Position numbers and translations under genes: made by a program. Positions 25,573 to 33,425 of a stretch of DNA of 38,939 bases are shown piece by piece; position 1 is the first letter of the stretch, and every line of letters begins with the position of its first letter. This DNA is from CAZLQG01 sp964561655 (GTDB lineage Bacteria; Patescibacteriota; Doudnabacteria; UBA920): assembly GCA_964561655.1 (NCBI GenBank), contig CAZLQG010000004.1, positions 1 to 38,939 of the forward strand. Reading direction: 5' to 3'. The notes below the pieces were generated by a model. The model did no database searches and had not been told where the DNA came from. It worked only from the letters and a program-made list of their open reading frames with translations.

Positions 25573-26997
25573 ATGTCCGATAATCAATCACAAATTCAAA
25601 GAATCCCTCCCCAAAATTTGGAGGCGGAAGGGTCGGTACTCGGCAGCGTTATGCTGGACAAAGACGCGATTATAAAGATCGCGGACGTAGTTTCCGCGGA
25701 CGACTTTTATGACAACCGCCACAGGCTGATTTTTGAAAACGTTTTGGAGCTGTTTGCCAAAAATATTTCCGTGGATATTTTAACGCTGACTAACCTTTTG
25801 GAAGAAAAAAAACTTTTGGAAAAATGCGGCGGAAGCAGCTATTTGACGGAGATGGTCAACAGCGTGCCTTCGGCGGGCAACGTGGTGCATTACGCTTTTA
25901 TTGTAAGAAAAAAAGGCGCGTTGAGAAAGTTGATTAAAACCGCTTCCGAAATTAACGAGCTGGCTTTTAATGAAGAGGGTGAAGTGGAAGAAATTCTGGA
26001 CCAGGCGGAGCAAAAACTTTTTGGCGTGTCCCAGCAGCATTTAAAGCAGAATTTTGTTCCGATTACTTCGGTTTTGCATTCCACGTTTGAAAGGATAGAT
26101 GAACTGCACCGCGAAAAAGGCAAACTGCGCGGGCTACCTACGGGTTTTGTGGATTTGGATAACTTGCTCGGGGGTCTGCAAAAGAGCGATCTTGTTGTTC
26201 TGGCCTCTAGGCCCTCCATGGGAAAGACTTCTTTGGCTTTGGACATTGTAAGAAGCATGGGCGTGCACCATAAAATTCCGGTTGGAATATTTTCTTTGGA
26301 AATGAGCAAAGATCAATTAGTTGACAGGCTGCTTTCCGCCCAAAGCGACGTGAATTTGTGGAAGATCAGGACCGGCCATTTGAATGACGAGGATTTTGAA
26401 AAAATCGGGCAGGCTATGGGCGAACTTTCGGAGTCTCCCATTTTTATAGACGATGCGGCCGGCAGCAACATTATGGAAGTGCGCACCAAAGCCAGAAGAC
26501 TGCACGCTGAGCACGACGTTGGAATTTTGGTAGTTGACTATCTTCAGTTGATGGAAGGACGCTCCCAGGAAAACCGCGTGCAGGAAGTTTCGGAAATCTC
26601 GCGTGCTTTAAAAATTTTAGCGCGCGAACTTAACATCCCGGTTTTGGCGCTTTCCCAGCTTTCCAGAAATGTGGAAAACCGCCCCGATAAAGTCCCCCAG
26701 CTGGCGGACCTGCGCGAATCCGGAAGCATTGAGCAGGACGCGGATGTGGTGATGTTTATTTACCGTGAAGATATGTACAGAGGCAAAGACAGCAGAAGGC
26801 CGAACATTGCGGAAATTTATATAAAGAAGCACAGAAATGGCCCTACCGGGCAGATAGATCTGTTTTTTGATCAGGATAAAACTTCTTTTAAGAACTTGGA
26901 CAAAACTTTTGATACCTCACCGCAGGCGGTAATGCAGAATGTTGAAGAATCTGAAGAAACACCAGGTGGTTTAGAGCCGGCACCGGGACTTACATAA
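25573..26997 (+). CDS. dnaB: Replicative DNA helicase
   Basis: A 474-aa hexameric helicase that unwinds DNA ahead of the replisome. It begins MSDNQSQIQRIPPQNLEAEG. The N-terminal helical domain (about 10-110, EAEGSVLGSVMLDKDAI) is followed by a linker and the RecA-like C-terminal domain with Walker A ASRPSMGKTS (about 211-220), Walker B region ILVVDYLQLMEG (about 318), LSQLSRNVENRPDKVPQLAD, and DLRESGSIEQDADVVMFIYR with the arginine-finger segment. An acidic, Pro-rich tail ends the protein. The start at 25573 is chosen because homology starts there; upstream in-frame codons belong to the promoter and opposite-strand gene. No intein. Confidence 0.97.
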   Translation: MSDNQSQIQRIPPQNLEAEGSVLGSVMLDKDAIIKIADVVSADDFYDNRHRLIFENVLELFAKNISVDILTLTNLLEEKKLLEKCGGSSYLTEMVNSVPSAGNVVHYAFIVRKKGALRKLIKTASEINELAFNEEGEVEEILDQAEQKLFGVSQQHLKQNFVPITSVLHSTFERIDELHREKGKLRGLPTGFVDLDNLLGGLQKSDLVVLASRPSMGKTSLALDIVRSMGVHHKIPVGIFSLEMSKDQLVDRLLSAQSDVNLWKIRTGHLNDEDFEKIGQAMGELSESPIFIDDAAGSNIMEVRTKARRLHAEHDVGILVVDYLQLMEGRSQENRVQEVSEISRALKILARELNIPVLALSQLSRNVENRPDKVPQLADLRESGSIEQDADVVMFIYREDMYRGKDSRRPNIAEIYIKKHRNGPTGQIDLFFDQDKTSFKNLDKTFDTSPQAVMQNVEESEETPGGLEPAPGLT

Positions 26998-27068
26998 TCA
27001 AGGTAATCATTTAAACATATAAACAATAATGTTTGAATATTGCATACTTAAGTATTTATATAATTTTT

Positions 27069-27674
27069 ATGGCTCGACTTCCGTCCAGCTTACAAAAACT
27101 TATAAATGAACTTTCTAAGCTTCCCGGCATTGGCCCAAAAACCGCCCAGCGGCTTAGTTTTTATTTGCTTAAAAAAGACAATATAGATTTAGAGCAACTT
27201 TCATCAGCGGTCGCAAATTTAAAACAAGGCGTGGTTTTTTGCTCCACCTGTCATCATATGGCGGAAACCGACCCGTGTTCTATTTGCACAGATGATAAGC
27301 GTGACAGGTCTGTAATTTGCGTTGTGGAAGAGCCTATGGATGTTGTCGCAATCGATAAAACCGATAAGTACAATGGCCTGTTCCATGTGCTTGGCGGGGT
27401 TTTAACGCCCCTAGAAGGCATCGGCCCGGAAGATTTGAAAATAGATTCTTTATTGGACAGAATAAAGAATCAAACTATCGCCGAAGTAATTATTGCCACT
27501 AATCCTTCGCTAGAAGGAGAAACTACGGCGATGCATCTTTCTAAAGTTATTAGAGCCTCCCATTCAACAATTAAGATTAGCAGAATCGCCCACGGCCTTC
27601 CTATGGGCGGCGACCTTGAATACGTGGATGATATTACTTTAACGAGAGCGCTGGAAGGAAGAAGGGAGTATTAA
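27069..27674 (+). CDS. recR: Recombination mediator RecR
   Basis: A 201-aa protein of the RecFOR pathway that helps load RecA on single-stranded DNA. It begins MARLPSSLQKLINELSKLPG with a helix-hairpin-helix (LPGIGPKTAQRLSFYLL). The zinc finger CSTCHHMAETDPCSIC (about 57-72) follows, then a Toprim domain (VICVVEEPMDVVAIDKT, LHVLGG-type FHVLGGVLTPLEGIGPEDL) and the end ISRIAHGLPMGGDLEYVDD. Length is exactly typical. The ATG at 27069 is preferred to an upstream TTG. It follows dnaB by about 70 bp in the same direction. Confidence 0.96.
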   Translation: MARLPSSLQKLINELSKLPGIGPKTAQRLSFYLLKKDNIDLEQLSSAVANLKQGVVFCSTCHHMAETDPCSICTDDKRDRSVICVVEEPMDVVAIDKTDKYNGLFHVLGGVLTPLEGIGPEDLKIDSLLDRIKNQTIAEVIIATNPSLEGETTAMHLSKVIRASHSTIKISRIAHGLPMGGDLEYVDDITLTRALEGRREY

Positions 27675-27724
27675 ATAATGGTAAGAAACATTTATTATTA
27701 AAGATTAAAAGGAATTTTAACAAT

Positions 27725-27942
27725 ATGTTTTTCCCAGAGACAATGAGTATCCTGAAAAGGCAATTTTTGACGCACTAACATGCGATAGCAGCGCCGAAGG
27801 TTGTAATCCAGATTGGCGTCATGAAGTTTTATCTAACGCTGATCCAGCGTTAGTCAGAAAAATTCGGCAAGAGTTAAGTAGGAATCTAGACGAATTACCG
27901 CAAGAAATAGAGAGTAGGTTAAGAAAAGAGGGAAAATTATAA
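27725..27942 (+). pseudogene. Small gene with an apparent one-base frameshift
   Basis: An ATG at 27725 reads only MFF before the coding-like frame shifts. With one extra T in the T5 run (27728-27732) it would give M-FFPRDNEYPEKAIFDALTC, then DSSAEGCNPDWRHEVLSNAD and PALVRKIRQELSRNLDEL, ending RLRKEGKL at 27942, about 71 aa and acidic, with an excess of coding-like codons and no stop. No family is recognised. Either a real deletion, an assembly error in the homopolymer, or a non-ATG start explains it. Confidence 0.4.
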
Positions 27943-27944
27943 AT

Positions 27945-27974
27945 AAAAAACTAACCTAAATAGGTTAGTTTTTT
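27945..27974. terminator. Bidirectional terminator before rplU
   Basis: AAAAAACTAACCT (27945-27957) / AGGTTAGTTTTTT (27962-27974), loop of 4. It serves the plus-strand small gene and minus-strand rplU. Confidence 0.85.
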
Positions 27975-27975
27975 A

Positions 27976-28281
27976 TTAAATTTTTGTCATTTCTATTTCT
28001 GTGTAGTGCTGTCTGTGGCCTTGGCGCTTACGGTAGCGGGATTTGGCTTTGTATTTAAAGACGCGGATTTTTTTGCCTCTCCCCTGTTTTAAGATTTTGG
28101 CTTCCACGGTTTTGCCTGTCAGGTAAGGTTTGCCAATGTCAAAAGTTTTGCCGTCTTCGGTGAAGAGGACTGTATCGAATTTTATAATGTCACCTTCTTT
28201 GCCGGAAAGCTTTTCTACCCGGATTTTTTCGCCCTTGGAAACCATATACTGTTTTCCGCCGGTTTCAATAATTGCGTTCAT
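27976..28281 (-). CDS. rplU: 50S ribosomal protein L21 (bL21)
   Basis: A 101-aa large-subunit protein beginning MNAIIETGGKQYMVSKGEKI and containing VEAKILKQGRGKKIRVFKYK and the basic KSRYRKRQGHRQHYTEIEM end, all typical of L21. The length is normal. It has its own promoter and its own terminator directly after the stop. In most bacteria rpmA (L27) follows, but here the terminator and then the opposite-strand small gene follow, so L27 is encoded elsewhere or missing. Confidence 0.95.
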   Translation of the reverse strand: MNAIIETGGKQYMVSKGEKIRVEKLSGKEGDIIKFDTVLFTEDGKTFDIGKPYLTGKTVEAKILKQGRGKKIRVFKYKAKSRYRKRQGHRQHYTEIEMTKI

Positions 28282-28339
28282 AGAGATTTAGAGAATTAGT
28301 GAGTTAGAAAATTATAAATTTAAAAAATACAATAAGGAA

Positions 28340-28368
28340 ATTTTATCAGATTTTGCGCTTATCGTCAA
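28340..28368 (-). promoter_or_regulatory. Promoter of rplU
   Basis: Minus-strand TTGACG (28363-28368), 17-bp spacer, TAAAAT (28340-28345) preceded by TGA. The first TT of the -35 comes from the edge of the palindrome at 28367-28435. Confidence 0.78.
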
Positions 28369-28435
28369 CCCCGTTAGAAGCTCAATAAGTCAGCTTATCA
28401 TCAGGTTCGCTAAATGTTTTGTTTCTAACGGGGTT
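28367..28435. repeat. 13-bp inverted repeat spanning the 3' end of the WecA/MraY-like gene
   Basis: AACCCCGTTAGAA (28367-28379) and TTCTAACGGGGTT (28423-28435). The inner part is translated as the C-terminal ANPVRNKTFSEPDDKLTY tail of the gene, and the outer edge contributes to the rplU -35. Confidence 0.8.
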
Positions 28436-29521
28436 AGCGCCTTTTTTAGCCGCATCAAACAAATCCGGAATATGAGGGTGCTGGCGTTTGTAAATCATTA
28501 CTACCGCAATGACTATTCCCACCATCGTCAGGAACAAAATAATAAGGGCTATAAGTTTGCCCAAACTTTGCAAAAACACCGCTGTGAAGCCAAAAATTGC
28601 GCTTATGGCGTATAGCGTGAGCACAGTTTGGCGGTGCGAAAGGCCTATGTCCAAAAGCCTATAATGCAGGTGCTTGCGGTCGCCCACAAAGGGGCTGGAG
28701 CGGTAAAAAACTCTTCTTACAATAACCCAGGCAACATCCAAAATGGGAATGCCCATAACGAGCAAAGCGGTGGCTATTTTTGCCCCCAAAATAATGGCAA
28801 GAACCCCAAGGCCAAAGCCGGCAAAGGTGCTGCCGGTTTCTCCTAAGAATATGGAGGCCGGGTGGAAGTTGTAAAGAAGGAAGCCTAGGAAAGCCCCGGC
28901 AAAAATTATGGCTATACTTGCCGTAATCGGCTGGTTTACTCTTTCGGTGAGCGAGAGCGCGAACATGGTAAGCCCGCCAATTACGGCTATGCCGGAAGTA
29001 AGCCCGTCGAGTCCATCCAAAAACTTAGTGGTGTAAATCATGCCCATCATCCATACCCACATAATAATCGCGGAAAGCGGGATGGAAAAAATCATATGGC
29101 CGATGTTAAACGGCGCGCCGAATGGATTACTAATGAATTTAATCCCCACGCCTATTCCGGACAAAACAACAATCAAAGACGCTAAAGCTGGAAACAGCCA
29201 GGAAAGTTTTGGCGCTAAATTGAATTTGTCGTCCAATGCGCCGCCAATTGCCAAAATAAAACCGCCTAAAATAACTGCGCCAAAAAATTTTAACGGCACA
29301 ATGTTTAAATCGGGTTTGGAAAAAATCAGAAAAAGAATTATTGAGAGCGTAAAAGCAACATATACGCCTGCTCCTCCCAAAAGCGGCGTGGGTTTTTCGT
29401 GAATTTTTCGGGAGAGGATCGGTAAATCCAAAACTTGGAACTTAATGGCAAGTTTTTTTATAAGGGGTATAAGCAGAAGGGCAAACCCGAACGAAATTAA
29501 GAACCAAAAAGCATAAATCAT
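28382..29521 (-). CDS. WecA/MraY-family undecaprenyl-phosphate sugar-1-phosphate transferase
   Basis: A 379-aa membrane protein of about ten to eleven helices that should transfer an N-acetylhexosamine-1-phosphate from a UDP-sugar to undecaprenyl phosphate, starting lipid-linked glycan synthesis. Motifs: KPTPLLGGAGVY (about 43-54), GGALDDKFNL (about 93-102), KFLDGLDGLTSG (about 167-178), FLGETGSTFAGF (about 226-237, Glu where Asp is usual) and the sugar-recognition DRKHLHYRLLDIGLSHRQTV. HLHYRL fits the WecA/TagO branch. The last 18 residues come from a palindromic repeat. The start overlaps the upstream glycosyltransferase stop (ATGA at 29518-29521), so the two are translationally coupled. 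Confidence 0.88.
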   Translation of the reverse strand: MIYAFWFLISFGFALLLIPLIKKLAIKFQVLDLPILSRKIHEKPTPLLGGAGVYVAFTLSIILFLIFSKPDLNIVPLKFFGAVILGGFILAIGGALDDKFNLAPKLSWLFPALASLIVVLSGIGVGIKFISNPFGAPFNIGHMIFSIPLSAIIMWVWMMGMIYTTKFLDGLDGLTSGIAVIGGLTMFALSLTERVNQPITASIAIIFAGAFLGFLLYNFHPASIFLGETGSTFAGFGLGVLAIILGAKIATALLVMGIPILDVAWVIVRRVFYRSSPFVGDRKHLHYRLLDIGLSHRQTVLTLYAISAIFGFTAVFLQSLGKLIALIILFLTMVGIVIAVVMIYKRQHPHIPDLFDAAKKGANPVRNKTFSEPDDKLTY

Positions 29522-31248
29522 TTGTATTTTGATTGCCCGTAACGACTTACGTCTTGCGAAGTCGGGGGGGTCATTCGTAATTTATCGTTTACCGTATTAG
29601 CGGCCTGCATATCCTTCATGGTAAGGCCGGTATTTTCACCCAGTCGGGCTTTTGGGGTAACCCAGAATTCTAAATACTTGCCAAGCATAAGGCGGGTTTG
29701 TGCTTCTATCGCAGGAACGCTGCCAAAAATCACGGACGCTAAAGGTACCAAAAACCATTGCAAATACATAAAAATGCTTCTCCATATGCTATATTTTTTT
29801 GGCCTTGGAGGCAAAAGCACCATATTAATATAGACGCTGAAAATCAAGAAAAACAGCGCAATGTTCATTAAAGTTTTAGTCACTAAAGGCAAATTCAAAG
29901 CAACAACGGTTTCATTGAACTGGTTGCCTCCAATGAAAAGCGGTAGCCAGCCGAGCGTGGAAATTATAATGCTGGCCGTGGCCCAGTTAAAATTGCCTTC
30001 CACGTACTGATAGAGTTTGTACAGTTTGTCGTACAGCGGCGCCTGAAGTTTAAGAAGTTTAGGGATCAGATGCGGGTAATACTCTACATTGTAAGCCCAG
30101 CGCCTTTTTTGTTTATATTGATTTTTAAGCGTCTGCCAGGTACTGGAGGCCAGGCAGGTATCTAAAGAAATCGGGATGAAAAGCGGGACTACCCGGTAGT
30201 CTCCTTTAAAGTGCAGGTAGCATTGCCAAAAAATAAATCCGTCTTCGTTGACAATGTCTTTTTTCCAATACCCCACTTCTATTAGAGTTTTTAGCGGCAT
30301 TGTATGGGAGGAAAATGTCCTTAAGCGGTCTGGACGGCTGCTCTCCGTAAATTGCCAGAAAGAATTAGCAACGGACACCACGCGGATAAGCGCAGGGCTG
30401 TCCCAGATGTTATTGTTATATATCGCTATGGGTTGGTAGCTGCTTTGGTACGGTTTTTCGGCCGTTAAAAATTCGTATATGACTTTGGCAAAATATTGCG
30501 GATGCACAATGGTGTCGCTGTCAAAGTTGGAGACGAGCACTTGCTCCGGTTTGATTTGAAGGTTTCCAAGTTCCGGCAGAAGATTTTGTACGGCGTAGGC
30601 GGCGTTTGCGCTTTTGCCTTTTATTTCATCTGGCAGCCCGTCTGGGTGGATGGTAATAAAAATTTTAAAAAAATCATTTAGGTACTTTTGCCTGATTTGT
30701 TCGGCGTTTGCTTGTGCTTCTTTTCCTGCTCGTTCTTCACAGGCCAGTACCAAAATCATTTTGTCTTTGGGATATTCCGCCAAAGCCAGCGCATTAATGG
30801 TAGAGTCTAAAACTTCATAGCTTTCATCCACAAACGGAATTAGAATTAAGTGAAAATAAGGCGTAAAATCTAGTCGGGTTTTGCCCTGCCTGATTAAACC
30901 GGTAAGTCTTTTTATTTCTTCTCCGTAATATTTTTTTTCGGTTTTGTTTTTGGCTAAGTAGAGTTTGTTTTCCAAAAAATTTATAAAAGTCGGGATATCG
31001 TTGAGTTTTTTTATGTGGTCAATCCACCGGATTTTTACAAAAAATTTGAATTTCTTGTAAGAGGACCACAAATGACTGGCTACATTAATGGCTTTGAGCA
31101 CCCAATACAAATCAAAACAAATAATAAACAACGCGGCCCAAACCGGCTGATAGTAGGAAAGCAAAATTGCGCCGAAAAAAACCAGCCAGAATTGCATCCC
31201 TGGTAAAATTTCCCAAAATCTCTCTTTCGCCGTTCTTTTTCTGAACAT
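29518..31248 (-). CDS. Membrane glycosyltransferase, GT2 family
   Basis: A 576-aa processive-looking GT2 enzyme. Two N-terminal helices (about 12-55) precede the catalytic domain. Catalytic marks are VSNFDSDTIVHPQYF (about 240-254, the DxD sugar-nucleotide site), NEDGFIFWQCYLH (about 343-355, the base Asp) and QYKQKRRWAYNVEYY (about 385-399, the Q-x-x-RW motif). Three or four C-terminal helices follow (about 430-530). The donor and acceptor are unknown; polymer or lipid-linked glycan assembly is likely given the WecA-type gene next to it. A tail around TPPTSQDVSRYGQ derives from a palindromic repeat. It starts 2 bp after the 31251 gene stop. Confidence 0.85.
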   Translation of the reverse strand: MFRKRTAKERFWEILPGMQFWLVFFGAILLSYYQPVWAALFIICFDLYWVLKAINVASHLWSSYKKFKFFVKIRWIDHIKKLNDIPTFINFLENKLYLAKNKTEKKYYGEEIKRLTGLIRQGKTRLDFTPYFHLILIPFVDESYEVLDSTINALALAEYPKDKMILVLACEERAGKEAQANAEQIRQKYLNDFFKIFITIHPDGLPDEIKGKSANAAYAVQNLLPELGNLQIKPEQVLVSNFDSDTIVHPQYFAKVIYEFLTAEKPYQSSYQPIAIYNNNIWDSPALIRVVSVANSFWQFTESSRPDRLRTFSSHTMPLKTLIEVGYWKKDIVNEDGFIFWQCYLHFKGDYRVVPLFIPISLDTCLASSTWQTLKNQYKQKRRWAYNVEYYPHLIPKLLKLQAPLYDKLYKLYQYVEGNFNWATASIIISTLGWLPLFIGGNQFNETVVALNLPLVTKTLMNIALFFLIFSVYINMVLLPPRPKKYSIWRSIFMYLQWFLVPLASVIFGSVPAIEAQTRLMLGKYLEFWVTPKARLGENTGLTMKDMQAANTVNDKLRMTPPTSQDVSRYGQSKYK

Positions 31249-31250
31249 AA

Positions 31251-31607
31251 TTAATTAACGCGGATTAAAAGTAATGTGGCAGATAAAATAATCAGCCCAA
31301 CAACCAGGCTGGTAAAGATTGTCAAAAAATTAAGAAAATTTTGGTACTTTTTAAGTCTTTTAAAAAGGATGAAGTTGAGTATTGTAATAATCAGCGCCGA
31401 AAGAGGAAGGAGGTAGAGGTTCAAGCCCCTTCCGTACCATTCCACACCCGTGAATATGTTATACTTTAAAGCAATTGTTTCGTCTCTGGGATTAATTTTG
31501 AAATAGACAATAAAAAATGTTATAATGTTGATAATAATCGTCAGGAACCAGAGAAACCAAAACGTTTTTACGTAATTAAATAGAGTTTTAATAAAAGTTT
31601 TGAACAT
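31251..31607 (-). CDS. Small three-helix membrane protein (118 aa)
   Basis: A 118-aa protein with three hydrophobic helices (about 16-36, 62-80 and 90-115). The loop after the first helix reads KINPRDETIALKYNIFTGVE and then WYGRGLNLYLLPL, a pattern I associate with conserved CPR membrane proteins without known function. It is the first gene of a tight three-gene unit with the GT2 and WecA/MraY-type enzymes, so it may assist glycan-lipid assembly. It has an extended -10 promoter at 31633-31641. Confidence 0.7.
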   Translation of the reverse strand: MFKTFIKTLFNYVKTFWFLWFLTIIINIITFFIVYFKINPRDETIALKYNIFTGVEWYGRGLNLYLLPLSALIITILNFILFKRLKKYQNFLNFLTIFTSLVVGLIILSATLLLIRVN

Positions 31608-31632
31608 GTAAAAGCTTTAAATTACTGCCAAG

Positions 31633-31662
31633 ATTATAACAGGCTTAGAGCAGTTATTACAA
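31633..31662 (-). promoter_or_regulatory. Promoter of the glycan-lipid operon
   Basis: Minus-strand TTGTAA (31657-31662), 18-bp spacer, TATAAT (31633-31638) preceded by TGT. The leader is about 19 nt. Confidence 0.65.
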
Positions 31663-31684
31663 GGTATTTAAGAATTTGTCTTAA

Positions 31685-33394
31685 ATGTCAAAAAAACAAA
31701 AATATCTTTTTGCCGCGATTATTATTTTAGCCATATTTTTTAGGTTTTATCAGCTTTCTGAAATGCCGGGAGGGCTATTTCCTGACGAAGCCGCTAACGG
31801 GCTTGACGTGGATTTAATTGAGCAGGGCCAAAGGCAGGTTTTCTATGAAAGAGGCAACGGCCGGGAAGCTTTGTTTTTTTATATGCTTTGGGGCAGTGTG
31901 AAGGCTTTTGGGAAAGGCCCTTGGCAGCACCACGCGGTTTCCGCGCTTGTTGGAGTATTATCCGTGGTTTTGTGTTTTGCGGTTTCTAAAAGGCTGTTTT
32001 CAATCCCCCCTTCCTCTCCCTCTCTGCAAGGAAGGGATAATAAGAGGTGGTCTGATCGCGCAACCAACATCGCGCTTTTGTCATCATTTTTAATGGCGGT
32101 TTCTACTTGGCATATCGTGCTTTCCCGAACAGCTTTTCGCGCCATACTAATTCCCTTATTTGTTGCTTCAACTTTTTATCTACTCCTAGTTGCGTACCAG
32201 TCTAAAAGTTTAAAAAAGCAGCTTTTCTTTTCTTTTTTAACCGGCGCGGTTTTTGCCGCAGGTTTTTACACTTACATTGCTTACCGGATGCTAGTTCCCA
32301 TTTTGGCAGTCTTAATTGTCTGGCCGCTTTTGGCGAGTTTAAAAAACAAAATTTTTATTTTGACGATAAAGAAATATTGGAAAGCCGCAGTTTTATTTTT
32401 AATAGGTTTTATAATTTTTATTTACCCTCTGGGTAAATATTTTATAGACCATCCGGGCTCTTTTGTGGGCAGAAGCGGCCAGGTAAGCGTTTTTAATCCG
32501 GAGCTGAATCAGGGAAATCTTCCTGGAACTGTAACGGAAGTTGCTAGGCAGACTTTGCTTGCGTATTTTGCAAATGGCGATTTGAACTGGAGGCATAATA
32601 TTTCCGGCCTGGCTTTTTTGCCTCCTTTTGTAGCTCCGTTTTTTGGGGCGGCTTTGATTATAATCACAATTCTTGCGGCCTGGTATATTTTTGCCCCATC
32701 AAAAAAATCCAAATATTGGAGATACGCGGTTTTAGCCGGTTGGTTTTGGGGCATGCTAATCCCCGTAATAACCACGGCCGAAGGCATCCCTCACGGCCTG
32801 CGCGCCATTGGCACAATCCCGCCGGTATTTATAATTGCGGCTTTAGGATTGTATAAATTTTCTGAGCTTATATTGCGACTCCATAAAGAACTTTGGCGCA
32901 AATACCAAATACAGCACATTGGCAAGTGGCTTGTGGATTTTAGTTTGAAAGTATTAGTTGTGTGTTTTGTTATTGCTTCTATTTTATATTCGTATTTTTG
33001 GTATTTTGCTTATGCTTATAATAGTCCAGATAATTTTTATTCTTTTAGGAGCGACCTTACTGTTGTCAGCAAATATTTAATAAACAGATGCCAGAAAGAT
33101 AACACTTATTTGGTTTTGGACAAATTTTCCTTGCAAACTCCTGATTATCTGACAAACATTGATCCGCGTGAGTCCCCTAACCCTTGCAACAAGTCATATA
33201 TTCAGGTTGATCCAGAAAATTCCTGGGAACTTGAGAGGTTAACACCTGCCGATGAAGTAGTATTTGCCCAGTCCAGCCTGTTTGATACGGTTAAGTTCAA
33301 AAAATACCACCCCGAAGCTTATTTATCGCAAGAAATCAGAAACAAGTTCCAGCAAACGGTGATGGCGGTGTATAAAATAACTGATAACAACTAA
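31685..33394 (+). CDS. Multi-spanning glycosyltransferase, GT39/ArnT-like
   Basis: A 569-aa protein with about ten to twelve hydrophobic helices and an extracellular C-terminal domain (about 450-569). The first loop after helix 1 has GGLFPDEAANGLDVDLIEQG, matching the D/E catalytic motif of lipid-phosphate-sugar-dependent GT-C enzymes (GT39/GT83), and ERGNGREALFFYML follows. It would transfer a sugar from a polyprenyl-phosphate donor to a protein or glycan outside the membrane. A palindrome (32008-32036) is translated in frame as PPSSPSLQGRDNK (about 109-121). It is followed by a second, related gene. Confidence 0.8.
   Translation: MSKKQKYLFAAIIILAIFFRFYQLSEMPGGLFPDEAANGLDVDLIEQGQRQVFYERGNGREALFFYMLWGSVKAFGKGPWQHHAVSALVGVLSVVLCFAVSKRLFSIPPSSPSLQGRDNKRWSDRATNIALLSSFLMAVSTWHIVLSRTAFRAILIPLFVASTFYLLLVAYQSKSLKKQLFFSFLTGAVFAAGFYTYIAYRMLVPILAVLIVWPLLASLKNKIFILTIKKYWKAAVLFLIGFIIFIYPLGKYFIDHPGSFVGRSGQVSVFNPELNQGNLPGTVTEVARQTLLAYFANGDLNWRHNISGLAFLPPFVAPFFGAALIIITILAAWYIFAPSKKSKYWRYAVLAGWFWGMLIPVITTAEGIPHGLRAIGTIPPVFIIAALGLYKFSELILRLHKELWRKYQIQHIGKWLVDFSLKVLVVCFVIASILYSYFWYFAYAYNSPDNFYSFRSDLTVVSKYLINRCQKDNTYLVLDKFSLQTPDYLTNIDPRESPNPCNKSYIQVDPENSWELERLTPADEVVFAQSSLFDTVKFKKYHPEAYLSQEIRNKFQQTVMAVYKITDNN
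32008..32036. repeat. Palindromic insertion in the GT39-like gene
   Basis: Arms CCCTTCCT (32008-32015) and AGGAAGGG (32029-32036). It lies in a loop between the second and third helix-coding segments and keeps the frame open. Confidence 0.7.
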
Positions 33395-33425
33395 TTTATA
33401 ATTGATAATTTCAAGATGTAAAAAA

